Positions 1 through 11,100 of a stretch of 64,000 bases of DNA are shown here, piece by piece (the stretch's first letter is position 1; each line of letters begins with the position of its first letter). A program made the position numbers and the translations under genes. Source of the stretch: Periconia sp. R9002 (lineage: Eukaryota > Ascomycota > Dothideomycetes > Pleosporales > Periconiaceae); NCBI GenBank assembly GCA_023627715.1, contig JAMAHW010000108.1, forward strand, positions 57,778 through 121,777, given 5' to 3'. The notes under the pieces are model-generated. The model searched no databases, was not told the origin of the DNA, and worked only from the letters and a program-made list of their open reading frames with translations.

Positions 1-1683
1 CAAAAAGATGGGACAGGAAATCACATAATGTTTGACGTCCGCTGGAGAAGGATTATCCTGGACGAAGGTATACTAATGCACGAATGAAACGCTTACTTAG
101 ACATGAATATAACTGACAAATGGTAGCACACCTCATTCGGAACGTCAAAACGCGAATGTCTCGAGCAATTCATGATCTAGATGCTGTATCCAGGTGGGCC
201 GTCACCGGAACCCCAATTCAAAACAATCTCTCCGATATTGCAGCTCTGCTCAAGTTCATTCGCGCCGATCCGTATGACGACTCAAAGTATTTTGAAAAAG
301 ACATAAGCCGGTTGTGGAAGGCAGGCGAAGATGAAGAGGCAGTGAAACGACTTAAGCGACTGGCTACGTGCGTTGTCTTGCGTAGAGCAAAGCAAACGAT
401 CAATCTTCCTCCGCGACGCGATGTCAAATGCCCCGTTGAGTTCCAAAAAGCCGAAAGGGAACTGTATGAAAGCATCCGCCAGCAAGCTATCTTGAAGATT
501 GATGACGTCCTACAGCAAGAGATGGAATTCTCAAGATCTCATGCATATGTGAACTGTCTCCAGCAAATCGAATCGATGCGCCTAGTTTGTAATCTAGGCC
601 TCCGCTACCACACTCGACACGATAATGTTGCGTCAAAGGTACCAGAAGACTGGGCAATGACAGCGCAAAAAGTGTTCAATTCGCATCGCAATATGAACAC
701 CATTGTATGCTCACAGTGTTCTGTTAGTCTTGGTAGGTTGTATCCCCTAGCATGAGACGTGGTGTAACGAACAAGTATATTTGAGAGGGTCACTGACTAT
801 GTATCGGTATTATAGATATGGCAGAGAGCTTCACAGACGACGCAATCTATCAAGACAGCCCACTTTTCACCCGTTGTCTGAAGTTCGCATGTTCCGAGTG
901 TTCTCACAAACTCCGCCTGACCGGTTTCGAGATGGCATGTGATCATACACCTCGCTGTCCTGTTGCACCGGTGTCTATCAGTACGAGTGCTTTGGAAGAA
1001 ATGTTTAATCAGTCACATGAAAAGGGGAAAGGTCAATTCCAGAGCAACGGAGGGCTGCCTTCAAAAATTGAAGCCTTGTTGTCTGACCTTAGGACACTGC
1101 CTGTGGGGGTGAAGAGGTAAAAACAAGTCTTTGCCTTACATTTATTTTTAAACCGTCTCATTGACAACATATAGTATCGTCTTCTCATCCTGGAGACTCA
1201 CACTGGACATCGTAGAAACCGGACTTACAAAATCAGGCATACAATGCGTTCGATTCGATGGTAAAGTCCCACAAACCCAACGTCAACCAGTATTAGACTG
1301 CTTCAGAACCGATCCAAATGTGCGAGTAATGCTATTAACCATACAATGCGGCGCTGTGGGCCTCACACTTACTGAGGCATCTCGCGCATATCTCATGGAG
1401 CCACACTGGAACCCAACGATTGAAGAGCAAGCGCTTGCGCGTATTCATCGCATCGGTCAGACGCGAGAGGTAACGACAGTGCGGTTCTATATCCGGAACT
1501 CCTTCGAAGAGCGTGTCATGGAGGTGCAGGAGTCAAAGAAGAATCTTGCTAGCGTGCTGTTATCTGGCCACGATGGGGAGAGTGTTGATGATAGTCTTGG
1601 GGCATTGCAGGTATGGTTGCCCTGGGAATATTTTTGCAATAAAATTACTGATATCATTCTAGAGACTTCGTTCCTTGCTATAG
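1..1683 (+). CDS. SNF2-family ATPase/helicase, HLTF/RAD5-like (3' part, 5' end outside window)
   Basis: The window opens inside a SNF2-family DNA-dependent ATPase of the kind that remodels chromatin or acts in DNA-damage tolerance. Exons read 1-67, 127-732, 816-1116, 1175-1610 and 1663-1683, all with GT...AG introns of 52-83 bp, giving 476 visible codons. The first junction restores motif II as DEAH (GAC GAA G|CA CAC). Next come the SNF2 block VTGTPIQNN, a linker with a cysteine-rich segment (CSQC, then FACSEC and CDH) resembling a degenerate RING of the RAD5/HLTF group, and the C-terminal helicase lobe with SIVFSSW, GLTLTEAS and ARIHRIGQ. The protein ends in LRSLL after a short last exon. 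Family membership is firm. Assignment to HLTF-like rather than RAD16-like rests on the inserted Cys-rich region and is an inference. The N-terminal half is missing only because the window starts here. Confidence 0.9.
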
Positions 1684-2048
1684 ATGGAGGTCAGGGAGGC
1701 TTTAGGGCAGGTTATTGCATGTCTCACGGGCCACTTTCATTTTCACTCTCACGGCCGGTTTGCTATGTTATTAGTGCCATATATATTAAAATCCTATACT
1801 ATCTTCACCACTACTTCCAAACGTCCAAGATATCAACCACAATGGAAACAAAGCAACAAACGCATCCCATATCCCAAACCAACTAATTCACAAACCCTTC
1901 CCCCCCACCCGCAATCACAACCACAACCTCAATCCCCGCCACAAGGCCACCATCGTCCATCCCATTCATAATTCCCATCCGCTCCCACCCAAATCAATAC
2001 ACTTCCACTCTATCCAAACCCCTCCCACAACACACCACAACACCCACC
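1684..2048. other. Intergenic spacer
   Basis: Between the SNF2 gene and the next plus-strand gene. It becomes strongly C/A-rich (pyrimidine-rich CCCACC tracts) over 1890-2048, as in many fungal 5' leaders. No coding signal was seen. Confidence 0.5.
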
Positions 2049-2979
2049 ATGCCCTCCACCACCAAAAACCCCCTCAACCCACCCTGCCCATGCCCAATCT
2101 GCACCCTCCAATCCGACATCGCCGCCATCAAACAAATCCAAACAATCCTAACCTACCGCGGGGGGATATTCCGCTCAAAAAACACCGCCTTGCGCGATAG
2201 CAAACACCCCCCACCAACACCAGCCGAAATCTCTATCCACTACATCGCTCGCCGGCAATGGACGACTACGAAAGCCAATCTAGCGAATTGCATCACCGCG
2301 TACGAGGAACGTCTTGCGTTCTTAAAGATAAAAGAGAAGAAAGGCGCGCTCCGGGTGTCGGACGGCAGGGAAATCGAGCGCCTCGAGACGGCGTTGAGAA
2401 TATGGGATAAGGAGAAGGAAGAGTGTGCACGGGTGCCGGGTATGTTGAACTCCTACAGAGTCGTTTGTTATCGAGACACCACGTAGCGTGGTGTATTGAG
2501 ACATTCATCACTCATTGTATCACCGCTAGTTGAGTTAAACTGACTTTGTAACCCACGATATAGGTGTCGAGGATGCGTCAGAAACGAGCGTCTGGACAAT
2601 ATTAAAGAAGATCCCTTTCAAAAAGATGATGAAACGTGTTAAAGCGTTTTTCACACGCTCTTCTACCACGCCTTCACCACCTTCGCATCGTCATACCGTA
2701 ACACCGGTACTAAAACCCATCCTACGAACGCCGCGCGCGTCCAAAGGGACACCTAGTCCTCTAACACCCCTCTTGACGCCCGGTCCGAAGCAAGTTCGCT
2801 TCAGTCCTTTCGTTCAGTACTCCCCGCCGCATCTTAACATGATGCCGTCTCCCTATGCCTGCCGCTCCATGAAATCAAAAGTCCGCCTGCACAATGAACA
2901 TAAAAAACACGGATACTTTGCGCGTCGCTCGGAGCTGGGGAGGGCGGAGGGTTCGTGGGTGAGTTCGAAGGGTTGGTAG
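2049..2979 (+). CDS. Unrecognised protein with a C-terminal KxVxF-type motif
   Basis: I do not recognise a family. The ATG at 2049 follows CACC, a good fungal start context. Exon 1 is 2049-2439 and exon 2 is 2564-2979, joined across a 124-bp GTATGT...TAG intron that keeps the frame (Gly codon split 1/2), giving about 268 residues. The N-terminus has a CPCPICTLQ cysteine cluster, then a helical charged stretch (roughly residues 75-125). The second half is basic and Pro/Ser/Thr-rich, with KPILRTP followed by KQVRFSP, which fits the RVxF-like consensus for protein phosphatase 1 docking. Near the end is a short charged segment (HNEHKKHGYFARRSELGR). The exon structure and open second exon argue for a real gene. 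The PP1 link is only a motif match. Confidence 0.7.
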
Positions 2980-5900
2980 GTTGGGGGTCGGTTTGTGATG
3001 TTATAGAAGGTAGAGAGAGAAGGTGAGTTGGGTGGTGCAAGGAAGGGAAGTGAAAGTGAACATGTTGAACAATCCCTTTAAGAGATGTATAAAGAATGTA
3101 CGAATCAAATCGGACGTTATAGATACAGCTACATACATCTTTGACCATAGCTATATTCAGAAATGTCCCAACATCTGAAAAACGCAAATGACATATCATT
3201 AAACCAACACATCCCACTTCTCACGTTAAAAACATATCTCTTACTTCTACCTTACGCAAAACTCTCACACTTCACTCCCCACCATAAGAAAATTCTCTAT
3301 CTTCTCCCTCCATGTCTACCTACCAATAACCAACTCCTTCACTCCCCCTCTTAACTCCCATCCCACATCAATCGATCAATCAACAACTCAATACCCCAAG
3401 TACTCCTGGAGATATCCTCAGCAATGATCAAGTAACTCTCCAATATATATATTTCACGCTCGTTCGTTAACCACCCTCTTTCTCAACGACCAAAAAGTAA
3501 GCAAGCAAGTACGTACGTAACATTCCCCAGTATATATAATTCATAAATACAACATCAAACTTACACATCCACATAACCCAAACCAATCCGTACACTTACC
3601 TACCTACTTACCTACCTAGCCATGTAAATATGCAACGGAGTTTCGCTGAGCTAAGCTAACATGATTGATGACACCACCAACAAACAACAACAGCAAAGAA
3701 GAAAATGTGGTGATGATGATGATGATATCCCTTGACCCTTTTTCCCTCGCCATCCCCATGCATGCACAGCATGACATGACATGCATGAGGATGCGGAGTA
3801 GAGCAGAGCTCGAGACAGAATGGAAAAAGGGAGAAGTAATCAAGCTAGATAAGATTGATTAGGGAGCCTTGCATCATCCCATTCCAACCGCCCAAAGCGA
3901 AAACGCGCCATCCGACAGACACCATTTTCTCACCTACACAAACAACGCATGAAGTTCTCTCCAAACTAACTAAACAACTAGCTTAAAAGATGATGGAGAT
4001 GATGCACAACTTACTTCCAAACTAACCCATCATACTAGGTAAATGCATTAAAAGATGATGGGATGAGATAATGTTTACTAACCTCAGCTCGTTTATTTAC
4101 CTCCCCCCTTTCCCCTCACTCTCACCTCACCTGCCCCCCTCATCATCACCCCACATCGCATCGCTCTTTTCCGCCGTTTTCTCCGCCAAGGCCAAGCCAA
4201 AACACCTTACCTACCCCCAAAAAACGATAGCTAACTAAAAGATGACATTTTCCCCCTTCCATATTCCACGGCCTCACCTCTAACTTCCGTTCCGACCTCA
4301 CTTCTTACTTGCACCAGACCTTAAACGATTCTGACGCCATCCCCAATCCCACTCCGTTACCAAATACCTACTCCGCTTTACTCCGCTCTTCAAGGCCGTA
4401 AATCCATCCCATCCCACATCTCTCTCTCCTTACTCGTTACTGTACCTATCATGTTAAAAGGAGAAGCTTACATGTGGAGTACAATACATAAGCTCCTCCT
4501 ATCCCACTTTCCCGAGTTTCCTCCGCCGGCGGAAGGAACGGACGAATAAACAGGACACACACACGGATACGGAACGAGAGAGGGACGAGGCTTGTTCCTT
4601 CGTTCGGTCGTTGATTTCATGCATGAGTGAGTGAGTGAGAGCGGGTAAGTGGAGTAGGTTTTAGATAAACGGTCAAAGGGTCAAGCCGCCCAAGGGGTTC
4701 CGTTTGGTGAGGTGAGTGAGAAGGAGCGAAGGGTTAGCGAGGGGGAGGGACCGTTATGGACGTGATGATGATCCTTCTCGTTTGAAAATTATTTGCGTTT
4801 GCGTTTGTGTTGTTTGAGGCGTCCCGCCTCAAGCGGTACGGATAGCGATCGGTCAAATAGGTTTTGCTAGGGAAGATGGGACTGCGCTTCTTTCTGACCT
4901 TACACTATCCGGCTGGCCTCTTCTCTCTCTTCTCATCTGCTCTTGGTGTCTCAGACATCCGTCCCCTTCCGCAAAGCACAAACACAACCCCTTTCTGTCG
5001 ATGCGCGTTAGGCACGCGCGGGCACGTGTTCTCGCTGCAGGGGGCATATGTTCAAAGACCGTGAATGGGTAGCGCCCGCCGGGACGCCGCGGCTCATCCA
5101 TGCCGAGTAAGAGGTAAGAGATAAAAAGGGTAGAAGATTAGAGGCAAGCCATGCTGTCATGTCCGCAATCAGTAATCCAAAGTGCCAATTCTGAATTCGG
5201 GAAAGTCATGCCACATTATGTCAGCTTAGGTAAGATTCGTGATGGTAAGGCTGGGCCAACTTCACGACTCGCTACACCAAAGTTGTGTCGTATATTAACC
5301 ATCCAATGGGTTAACCTGCAGATGTAAGGCGTGATTAATAAATGTGCGTGGTGTGCGTGGTGCGTGTGATGAGGCGTGAGCCTGGACGTGCGTGGTTGTG
5401 GAAAGTTCCGGTTTGAGTGCAACGAACATGTTTGGGGCCTAAGTAAGGGAGAGGGTGAAGGTAAAGCAAGGTGAGACAATTATAAAGCTTATGGGATGAG
5501 AAGTGGATACTTGCGGAGAGAAGGTGAGGTTGGAAAACAAAGGGAGTAGGCTCAGCAGAGGAGGGACGAGCCTTCCCCGCTTCGCACCCACAAACCCACC
5601 CTTCCATTCCGTTCATTCTCTTTCAGGTCGTAGAATGGCATGGAGGAGACTGTTGAAGAGAGAACTATGCTCCCGTTGAGCACGCAATTTGATAATTGAG
5701 ATATGATGTGAGCAAATCCTAAAGCGGTTGTGAGATGTGGTGGAGTGGCGTTGGGTCTGGGGTTGGACGCCTCAAAGGGACTCGCTCGCTCGCTCGCTCG
5801 CTTTGCCTAGCCTTGCCTTGTCGTATTTGCGCAGCCTGACCTGAGGTAGGGATTGATGACGTCGCATCTTTCCCGCATGTGGGATGCAATGCGACGAGTT

Positions 5901-8900
5901 GGGATGGTACGGCATCAAGGGGCATGGGCACATGGCGAGGGAGGGAGTTGGTGATGGGGAAATAATTAGAATAGGGGTGGATCAAGACCGGGTGTTATCG
6001 CTCGAGGGGTTGTCGAAACATGGCTCTCCAACCTCTCTCGTACGCCGCGGGGACCAGCGTTGGGTTTATTGGTGAGGGCAGTGTGTTAAAGTTTGGTCGC
6101 ACAAGCAGGATCCGGTGAACCTTTTTTTATTTTTTTATTTCAGGCACCCGCTGTGCCTCTCTCTGATGGGTGTCTCAAGACGTCTTGTCTCGTGTGTCCT
6201 GTCTGTCCCTCCTGCGACCGGATCTTTTGGGGTTCGGTAGACGGGCAAAGAGCCGTTGTATGGTGCCGGTGGGTATTGGTGGGTTGTGTGGGTTCCTAGA
6301 GTTAGTTCGGGCGACGAGTGGGGTGGGGGCCGATACCCGTGTCATGTAGTCTAGTTGCACCATCATCGATACAACAGAAGCCAAAGATGATGGGCGAGGC
6401 GCTATTGTGCTGCTCTCGCTATTATTTTTAAGTCGTGGTGCGATGAGAGTGATGACTTGAGGGACCGTGTAAGACGATAGTCATTATTTGTAGACACTGC
6501 ACATGGTTTTAGAGTGCTGCGGTGAGATGGATACGACATGTACCCCTCTCAGGCGTCCATCTTCTTTCCTCTCGTAATGCTCCGCTCCATCTCTTTTCAG
6601 GGATCAACCCTCTTTTGGTCATGATTTAGATGCTTACCTTCGGACCCCCGAAAATGGACGGAGCCTCTAGCAAAGTCTAGAGCGTCATCTTTTGGTGGTT
6701 GTTGACTTTTTTTTTCGATAGTTTGGGATAGCAATGTCCGATTGTCACTGGCTTGCTCCACAGCTACCGGAAGTTTTGAGGGGGTCTGTTGGAGCCTCCA
6801 TGCTCTTTGCCGTAGCGCCATGGGGCGAAACTGCTCCTAGACTCTAGTGCCTCTTAGAATTTGTCAAGTAGGGCCAGGTCACGAACCGTGACGGAAAAAC
6901 TCGACCTCATGTGCTCATGTAGCTCGTCATGCCGCCCCGTTGCGCGTTAGCCTTGCGCAACCAGAGTTAGGGCTGCAAGCGCGGATCTCGCACCCGTTTT
7001 TGTGGTCGCATCGTGGCTCCGAGCTGCAACGGGTAACAAAGATGCAAGCAGGCTGTGCCTGTACCTGAGCCCCCTCTGTGGTACATAGATCAAAATCGTT
7101 CGTCATGTCATGTTGGTGGTACAAACGGCTGTGAACTGGCTGATGGTTGTGCATGTCCTACCAAGGTACCTTGGGTGTCTTTGGTTCAGACAGAGTGCAA
7201 TCCATCCATCAAAGTCCGCCTTGGTAATGCAGACGACGGGCGGCAAATCATCGAGGCAGGTCTAGAAATGCGGCACGAGATTGTTGGACAATCAATATCT
7301 GGTCTTGAATGGTTTGATTTACGAGTGCGGGTATTCCGAGCCAAAGCCAGCCAGGGCAGGATTCTTCCGTAAGTATTAAGTATGCTGCTCAATGACGACC
7401 TTGCCGAGTCGCCGTCCTCTGCACGGCGACGCAGCACCACCCCGCGCCGTTGTGCCACTGCGGCAAGCAAGAGAAGAGGGGTTTTTGAAACGCATGTCTC
7501 AGGCCTCTTGCTCGGGTCAGGAGGGCACACGGTACAGTATGCTGGAATGGCGCATGGATGCATGCATGGCAATGGCATGGAGGGCAAGCAGGATACGATG
7601 GCTAGCCGTAGAAGGGTCAATCTTCGTACACTAGGCTAACCACAGGTAGATCCAAGCCAAGTCTGTACGTAAGTCTGTACGTCGATGCCAGCATGTATGC
7701 ATGATGATTAGATTGAGCATGCAGCGAGCAGCAAGCAGTGTGCAGGCGCCTCGTGTTGGTCTCATGGGTATGCTGCAGCTGTACTGTAGCCTGCTGCAGG
7801 TGAGGAGGGGCGGAGGGGCGAAGGGTCGGATTGCTGGCCATGGCCGTGGGAACTCACTCGATTGACAGAGACGTCGACAGCGTCCACATACGAACGAACC
7901 ATGTGGGCCCTACGCCTGAGGTCAGGCGGTGGGTGGGTTCCTTGCAGTGGCAAGGAGGAGATTATCGGGCACAGGGCGCAAAGGGAGGAAAGGAAGGAGG
8001 ATGCCGTTCCGAGGAAAAGATCAGTGCGACTGGTGGTGAGGGTGGATTGAGATGGAGGTGCAAACGAGGCAACGGAACCATGGCCCACTGAGGAATGGAC
8101 TCTCTGGGCCCCGCCCTCTGATTGGCCCAGCCGCCCAGGCCATTTATCTCTCTCTAGACTTCACTTGTACCTTTCTCTCGTTGCACCCACCCTACTAGTC
8201 TGTCTAGTACAACACACAGCACAGCTTCGCCCCACCCTTCATCTATATTTACTTTTGATAGCAACGACATATGACAGTTCCTTAGTGAGCGACCGACGGC
8301 ACCAACGAGCTAGCTCGAGGCTGCGGGTGAGCAGCCTCAACTCGTCCAGCCCCGGGTTGGTTACACTTGCATGACAATATCGAAGCTGCGAGGGAAACAC
8401 GAACGACGTGAAGGTCGACGCAATCATGCATGGCGGACTGGACCAGACTAGCGATTGCTGACAGCCAGGCCCAAAGAGGCAGACTTCCAGAAGGTTACCC
8501 GTGGCGTGAGGCCCAAAACCAATGGTGGCACCCACCGTCGACGGCACACCTGCGAGCTTCCTATCGGGGAGTAAAGCGGGAACCAAGACCCTAGCGCAGA
8601 GGGCGTGGATGGCTTGGATGGCGTTGGGGCACAGTTGAATGCGCGCGCGCGAGATCTTGATCACCAAGAAGCTTGTTTGTCGGCCGCGTGTGCCTTTGGG
8701 GGCAAGTGTGCACACTGCACTATGGTAGGGCTATACCACACAAATTTATCTCCCGTTGGGGAAATGAACCAGTCAACGTCGCTACCATTACTTATCGTAG
8801 CTAGGTTGACGTTCCTCGGATGAGTACCAGAAGTGCTTAGGGAGGTATCGAGGGTACGCGCCTGGTGGGTCGGTCCTAGGCACACTACACCACACCTCGT

Positions 8901-9636
8901 CGATACCTCGACACCTCGACGACACCACGACGCACGCCTCTGGCAGAGGGATGACGAGAGTGCCCGTACAACCAACCTGAAACGTGCAAATCCATTGTGG
9001 CGACCATCGACAGGAACTGTCCGGGTCTTCAAACCGAGTGTGAGCTGCACGACTTCGTTTGTGTGCGTCCATCCCCAGAAGCTCGAGCCAGGGCCTGCAA
9101 TGTGGACTTTATTATTACTGTACTGTACCTATCAGCGCAATCTGACATTGCCGCCCTGGCTGCTCTCACTGGCCGCTGCTGCTGGCGGCGCTGGCGGCGC
9201 TGGCATAAGCGGGAAGCACCCATGATGATCGTTCGATGGGCAAAATGCTGCTGGACGGGGGTGTGCCGCGGCGGCAGGCATCCCAACCCACCTAGCGCAT
9301 ACCACCATGCTGCTATGAACTCACTCCTCGCCGGGATGTTCCCCGTTTTGGAAACCATGGCTGGGGCCTTTTCTCACCCCAAGAACGTGCAGTGCTAGAG
9401 CAGGGCGCGCCGGGACCTGATTCTGATGGCTGCGACCGCCGCCTGCATCTGTCCATCATCTACCTACTTGTACTTAAATCTCCTCGCTACATAAGGTCGC
9501 CAGACCCAACACCAACACTTCAATTGCCCGTATTTGACGCTGGAAACGGCCCTTGATCGACGTCTCTCTCTGATCTTGACATAGCTTCTGCTCTTCAAGG
9601 CCACCCATCCATCCAATTCTTCCAGAAGAGAAAGCC
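2980..9636. other. 6.6 kb gene-free region upstream of the Zn2Cys6 factor gene
   Basis: No open frame here has domain motifs, intron-joined continuity or coding-like composition, and the longer frames look accidental. The first part (about 3100-4500) is C/A-rich with many ACCTACC-type tetranucleotides. It holds a simple repeat at 5781-5802, and GC content rises toward 7000-9600. A long leader or distal regulatory region of the downstream transcription factor, or a non-coding transcript, would fit. Nothing proves either. Confidence 0.5.
5781..5802. repeat. (CTCG)n microsatellite
   Basis: Five and a half perfect CTCG tetranucleotide units read directly from the sequence. Confidence 0.9.
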
Positions 9637-11100
9637 ATGAACTTTCACTCCCAAAGCCCAGAGTGGCAAGCCCCGCTAACCATTCACCAACCTCCCACGC
9701 CCGCATCACCACCCCGTGGACCAGCGCCGACATCTGCACCCAAATCCAACTCGTCGCCGGAAAAGAAGCTCAAACTTCGAGCATCCTGTGATGCTTGTGC
9801 AGCCTCCAAAGTCAAGTGCAGCAAAGAGCATCCCATCTGCGCTCGCTGCAAGACCAATCGCTCTCAGTGCATCTACGGCGTCTCGAGAAAACATGGAAAA
9901 CCAGGGCGGACCAGAAAGAGGAACCCAGATGGCACTCCATTTGTGAAAGCTTCCAAACAGCGACCTTCTCCCGATGGCAGCGAATTCAGCAAGTTCCGCG
10001 TCCGGCCTGAGCCTCTCAACCACGGCGATGCCATGTTCGACGCCAGTGCACAGTGGTCGCCCACTCCCAGCTGGTCCTCCAACACTGACTTTGAATTCGA
10101 AATGACGCCAGAGCCCATGTTCCTGGAGCCACCCACCACCGACTTTGCCTACATGGACCATATGATGCCCACGTCTCCACCAGAGCTCACCAACATGCCA
10201 ATGCTCCAGCCCGAACTGACCTTCGTGGACCCCTTCGCCCGCAAACAGTCCGTAATGCTCGACCTCCCAGACGTACAGGCCATCAAAGACTTTGTCAGCA
10301 ACGATGTGTCCACAGCACCGCCTATGGAGTTCTCTTTTGCAGAACAAATGCCCATGGAAAACAGCTACCAAGCACTACCGCCGCCGCCGCCACTCTCTGC
10401 CTCGGCCACCTCCTCCCCGCAAAGCACCAACAGCCTCCCCCCGCCCATGTATAACCCTCTCCGCGTCAGCATTTCCATGCCCAGCTCACATTGCTGCTAC
10501 ACCCTCGCCTACTCCACACTAGAAAGCCTCCGCATCATCAATCCCGAAAACTCGACGGGGGTCGAGCTCAAATCCCTCGACTCGGTCCTCTCCATCACCA
10601 AGTCAGCCGTCGCCAACGTGCGGCAGCTGCTCAACTGCTCGTGCTCCGCCGACCCCCACCTCGCCATGCTGTACAGCAGCATCACCTCCAAGATTCTGAC
10701 ATGGTACCAAATCGCAGCAGGCGTGAAACCTGCCGCCACCACCACCTTCCCCTCAGCACCTCCCTCCCTCAGCGATGCCTCGTCGCCTTCGTCGTCCGTC
10801 TTTGGGTCCCCGCTCTCTACGCCGGGCGCCGAACACACGACCTTCGACATCCAGGTCAAGCCGCTCAAGATGGGCGTCTTCGAGTTCGACGAGGAGCAAC
10901 AGGCGATGCTGCGCCGGCAGGTCGTGCTGCGCGAGCTCAAGAAGTGCGGCACCCTCGTCGACGCGCTGGTGGACTGGAAGGGCGATGGCGGCAAGCCCGC
11001 GCAATCCGAGTTTCTGTACGATGTCTTGGGCACGTGGTTGAAGACGGAGCTGCTCAAGACGCTGACCGAGGTCGAGGGCGAGTACTGCCAGGGTCTTTGA
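9637..11100 (+). CDS. Zn2Cys6 transcription factor with AflR-type C-terminal domain
   Basis: A single-exon 487-residue nuclear DNA-binding protein. Six cysteines at residues 51, 54, 61, 68, 71 and 78 form the fungal C-x2-C-x6-C-x6-C-x2-C-x6-C binuclear zinc cluster. A basic linker (RKHGKPGRTRKR) follows at about 83-94. The middle is Pro/Ser/Met-rich and probably disordered or activating. From about residue 285 to 365 comes CCYTLAYSTLESL, then a SLDSVL..V..LLNCSCS segment and TSKILTWYQIAAG, which matches the region found in aflatoxin/sterigmatocystin regulators (Pfam AflR family). The protein ends shortly after a conserved-looking charged helix. AflR-type factors often control secondary metabolism, but no biosynthetic backbone gene lies in this window, so the target is unknown. 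The start is the first ATG of the frame, with upstream CT-rich leader. Confidence 0.9.
   Translation: MNFHSQSPEWQAPLTIHQPPTPASPPRGPAPTSAPKSNSSPEKKLKLRASCDACAASKVKCSKEHPICARCKTNRSQCIYGVSRKHGKPGRTRKRNPDGTPFVKASKQRPSPDGSEFSKFRVRPEPLNHGDAMFDASAQWSPTPSWSSNTDFEFEMTPEPMFLEPPTTDFAYMDHMMPTSPPELTNMPMLQPELTFVDPFARKQSVMLDLPDVQAIKDFVSNDVSTAPPMEFSFAEQMPMENSYQALPPPPPLSASATSSPQSTNSLPPPMYNPLRVSISMPSSHCCYTLAYSTLESLRIINPENSTGVELKSLDSVLSITKSAVANVRQLLNCSCSADPHLAMLYSSITSKILTWYQIAAGVKPAATTTFPSAPPSLSDASSPSSSVFGSPLSTPGAEHTTFDIQVKPLKMGVFEFDEEQQAMLRRQVVLRELKKCGTLVDALVDWKGDGGKPAQSEFLYDVLGTWLKTELLKTLTEVEGEYCQGL

Noticed and set aside
120..755. ATG at 120 as start of the SNF2 gene
   Set aside because: It lies in an intron (68-126). 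Splicing joins upstream coding sequence and restores the DEAH box, so the gene starts before the window.
8239..8715. 158-codon minus-strand frame in the region upstream of the Zn2Cys6 gene
   Set aside because: No domain, no signal or family resemblance, and no intron-joined continuation.
9706..10371. Long antisense frame over the Zn2Cys6 gene
   Set aside because: Shadow of a GC3-rich coding exon; no motif, and the sense frame has a complete zinc cluster.
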